A stretch of 16,949 nucleotides of DNA from Opitutaceae bacterium (GTDB taxonomy: Bacteria > Verrucomicrobiota > Verrucomicrobiia > Opitutales > Opitutaceae): NCBI GenBank assembly GCA_009919985.1, contig RGAX01000042.1:1-16949 (forward strand), given 5' to 3'. The translations under genes were made by a program, and so were the position numbers. A model generated the notes under the pieces. It did no database searches. It worked only from the letters and a program-made list of their open reading frames with translations, and was not told the DNA's origin. The first letter of the stretch is position 1. Every line of letters begins with the position of its first letter. Shown here one piece after another: positions 15,293 to 16,949 of this stretch.

Positions 15293-15547
15293 GCAAAAGA
15301 TAAGGTGCCAGTTGGGACGGCAGAAAGTGGAAAATGTTGCCTAAAAGTTCAGGGAGAGCGCCTGCCGCGTCAACGCGAGATTCATTGCCTCCCCCACTCG
15401 CATCCTAGGTGGCTAATCTGCAATCTATCGCTCGCGATGCAATTTATGTCTCAATTCTGTTAGCGGAATCCAATGACGGGACCGCCGAAATGCAAAGTAT
15501 AAACTTTAAGGATTGATCCAAGCGAATTGACGGCATTGTAGACAGCA
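15293..15547. promoter_or_regulatory. Divergent intergenic region with possible promoter and weak stem structures
   Basis: These 255 bases lie between two divergent genes for secreted proteins. For the plus strand, TATAAA (15498-15503) could be a -10 element with a poor -35 (TGACGG) 18 bases upstream; this is weak. GGGAG (15352-15356) and CTCCC (15389-15393) flank an inner CGCG-TCAA-CGCG hairpin (15366-15377), but the arms between are unpaired. ATCGC-TC-GCGAT is a short palindrome at about 15427-15438. No tRNA or known RNA family was recognised, and no Shine-Dalgarno precedes either gene. Confidence 0.3.
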
Positions 15548-16252
15548 ATGCGAATGATGATTTTCTTGTTTTTGAGTCTGACGGTGATCGCGGCAGCGTC
15601 GTCCAACGCAAAGCCAGAACTCGCCGAGGTCTTGAAACACTTTCGCACGGAGGGACCCAAAGGCTGGTCATTTATTCAGAGTACCACCGCTGAAGGTCGA
15701 ACCATGGTCGAACACTATGACAGCGCCCGACCGGAATTCAACCGCTGGACCCTTGTAAGCGAAGACGGTCGCTTACCCAACGAAGAAGCCCAACGCCGCT
15801 ACCGCGATAAGTTCAGTCGCTACTCCAGTTCGGGCACAGCCCCCCAGCTCAGCGATCAAATCGATCAGACCAGCCTAGTCGTTGAAGCGGAAACGGCCGA
15901 GCGGATCACGTATCAAGGCCGGCTAAAGCCCACTGAGAAGGAAGACCGGACCGCCTCCTTCCTCCGCGCCTTGATCGTATGGCACAAAGCAACCGGCACC
16001 ATCGAATCGCTTGTGATTGAAAACATGGCGCCGTTCGCCCCGTCCTTCGGGGTTAAAATCGAACAGATGAAAACGACCATGACTTACAGCCTGCCCGCGC
16101 CGGAACAACCGAGTCTTTTGCAATCCGTCGTCACGCGTCTGCGCGGCACCGCCTTCTGGATAAAATCTATCGATGCCGACATGACCGTGGCTTATTCGGC
16201 CTACGCACCCGCCGCCGCCTCACGCGCGACCCGCTCGGACACGACCCCCTGA
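15548..16252 (+). CDS. Unknown secreted/periplasmic protein
   Basis: I do not recognise this 234-residue protein. It begins with a signal peptide (MRMMIFLFLSLTVIAAASSNA, cleavage likely after Ala21) without a lipobox Cys, so a soluble periplasmic or surface location is likely. The mature part starts KPELAEVLKHF and is mostly charged and soluble. Strand-like segments follow, such as TMVEHYDSARPEFNRWTLV, RITYQGRLKP and SLVIENMAPFAPSFGVKIEQM, together with a C-terminal stretch rich in Ala and Arg. A beta-rich fold is plausible, but no catalytic motif is seen. The ATG at 15548 opens the signal peptide; in-frame ATGs at 15554 and 15557 are alternatives. It is divergent from the barrel protein and convergent with glgB. 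Confidence 0.75.
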   Translation: MRMMIFLFLSLTVIAAASSNAKPELAEVLKHFRTEGPKGWSFIQSTTAEGRTMVEHYDSARPEFNRWTLVSEDGRLPNEEAQRRYRDKFSRYSSSGTAPQLSDQIDQTSLVVEAETAERITYQGRLKPTEKEDRTASFLRALIVWHKATGTIESLVIENMAPFAPSFGVKIEQMKTTMTYSLPAPEQPSLLQSVVTRLRGTAFWIKSIDADMTVAYSAYAPAAASRATRSDTTP

Positions 16253-16310
16253 TCACATCAGACCCGAGCCCGAGAGGCTGCTCCGCACCGAAATAATCCA
16301 AGCACGCCTC

Positions 16311-16349
16311 TGCGTAAAAAACGCAATCGTTTGGTTTGGTTATTTTTAG
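16311..16349 (+). terminator. Weak intrinsic terminator after the secreted protein gene
   Basis: TGCGT (16311-16315) pairs with ACGCA (16321-16325) around an A5 loop and is followed by a T-rich tract with TTTGG repeats ending in ATTTTTA. The stem is only 5 bp. A second small stem, AGCC/GGCT at 16267-16279, lies upstream. The site is in the convergent gap (16253-16388) between this gene and glgB; nothing else was recognised there. Confidence 0.4.
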
Positions 16350-16388
16350 GAAAACACCCCGTGCTGAAGCGAACCCGCTCCACCCCCT

Positions 16389-16949
16389 TCAACTCGAGGT
16401 CCACTTAAACACTGTCGTTGTAAACGGCGCGAGCGTCACCTCGATTGCCTGCGCGAAACCATCACGTTCCGCCGGAAACGCGGTCCGCCCGCCGTCATTG
16501 CCTAGTCCGGTCCCGCCGTAGTATTCGCTGTTAGAATTAATCACCTCACGCCAAACCCCGCCCCGCGGCACGCCGAGCGGATAGTTTCGCTTCGCCCCGC
16601 CCAAATGAGCCACCACAAGAAAAAGCGTCTGCTCAAACGGATCTTTTCTCAAATATGCGATCAGATTGGCATCGGCATCATGACAGGAAACCCAGCGAAA
16701 ACCTTCCGCATTGAAATCGTTGCAGCTCAAAACCGGTTCGGCGACGTAGAGCGCGTTTAGATCCCGCACCAAACGTCGGACGCCTTCATGATCCGGATAT
16801 TGGCAGAGATGCCAGTCTAAGCTCGAGGCGTGATTCCACTCCCGCGTCTGCCCAAACTCGCAGCCCATAAATAACAATTTTTTTCCCGGATAACACCACA
16901 TGTGCGCATACAACGCGCGCAAGTTAGCCGCTTTTTCCGAGATATGCCA
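16389..16949 (-). CDS. glgB: 1,4-alpha-glucan branching enzyme, C-terminal part, cut by window edge
   Basis: The last 186 codons of a GH13 branching enzyme, which makes the alpha-1,6 branches of glycogen; the frame is open through base 16949. The visible sequence follows E. coli GlgB closely: SEKAANLRALYAHMW, PGKKLLFMGCEFGQTREWNH, SSLDWHL, GVRRLVRDLNALY, GFRWVSCHD and the C-terminal all-beta domain (LVVAHLGGAKRNYPLGVP, WREVINSNSEYYGG, ending APFTTTVFKW). The catalytic Asp/Glu residues lie upstream of the window. No other glycogen gene is in view. The in-frame TTG at 16922 is not a start, because the conserved sequence continues beyond it. Confidence 0.95.
   Translation of the reverse strand, partial: WHISEKAANLRALYAHMWCYPGKKLLFMGCEFGQTREWNHASSLDWHLCQYPDHEGVRRLVRDLNALYVAEPVLSCNDFNAEGFRWVSCHDADANLIAYLRKDPFEQTLFLVVAHLGGAKRNYPLGVPRGGVWREVINSNSEYYGGTGLGNDGGRTAFPAERDGFAQAIEVTLAPFTTTVFKWTSS

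Noticed and set aside
15352..15396. tRNA-like GGGAG...CTCCC followed by CCA
   Set aside because: Too short for a tRNA. There is no anticodon arm, no T-loop consensus and no D-loop; only the outer 5 bp pair and a small inner CGCG stem exist.

Overview
The window looks like an ordinary housekeeping stretch of a Gram-negative bacterial chromosome. The best guess is Verrucomicrobiota, probably Opitutaceae. This is inferred from protein character: a long plant/cyanobacterial-type IspH, a short MetG without zinc cysteines, HemJ-type haem synthesis, and an outer-membrane barrel ending in Phe. It was not checked against a database. Many starts lack a Shine-Dalgarno sequence; metG and hemJ have clear ones. 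No tRNA, rRNA, CRISPR array, transposon, integrase or phage gene was seen, and the two ends of the window cut through genes.

Layout. Bases 1-6021 hold six minus-strand genes packed as a likely operon, in transcription order: a GltS-type glutamate:Na+ symporter, a glyoxalase II-like metallo-beta-lactamase hydrolase, ribD, rdgB, metG and an isochorismate synthase cut by the left edge. The first four overlap by 13, 14 and 26 bases. rdgB and metG are separated by 82 bases that hold a palindrome and a hairpin. A 131-base divergent spacer then leads to plus-strand leuB and alaS, closed by a clear intrinsic terminator at 10041-10080. A second plus-strand set follows: hemJ, an unknown 83-residue acidic protein, and ispH. 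ispH converges, with only 8 bases between, on a Spinster-like MFS transporter. Upstream of that transporter lies an unknown outer-membrane barrel protein. Divergent from the barrel is an unknown secreted 234-residue protein. The 3' end of glgB fills the right edge.

Functionally the block covers amino-acid supply and charging (gltS, leuB, metG, alaS), cofactors and quinone or isoprenoid routes (ribD, hemJ, ispH, isochorismate synthase), nucleotide-pool cleaning (rdgB), glycogen branching (glgB) and envelope proteins.

I found no convincing new multi-gene system. The most interesting single observation is an extra N-terminal domain of about 125 residues on IspH. It reads like a Nudix fold that has lost its catalytic box. 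Smaller points are a Gly-to-Tyr change in LeuB's GDGIGPE motif, the unknown small gene between hemJ and ispH, and the structured rdgB-metG spacer.
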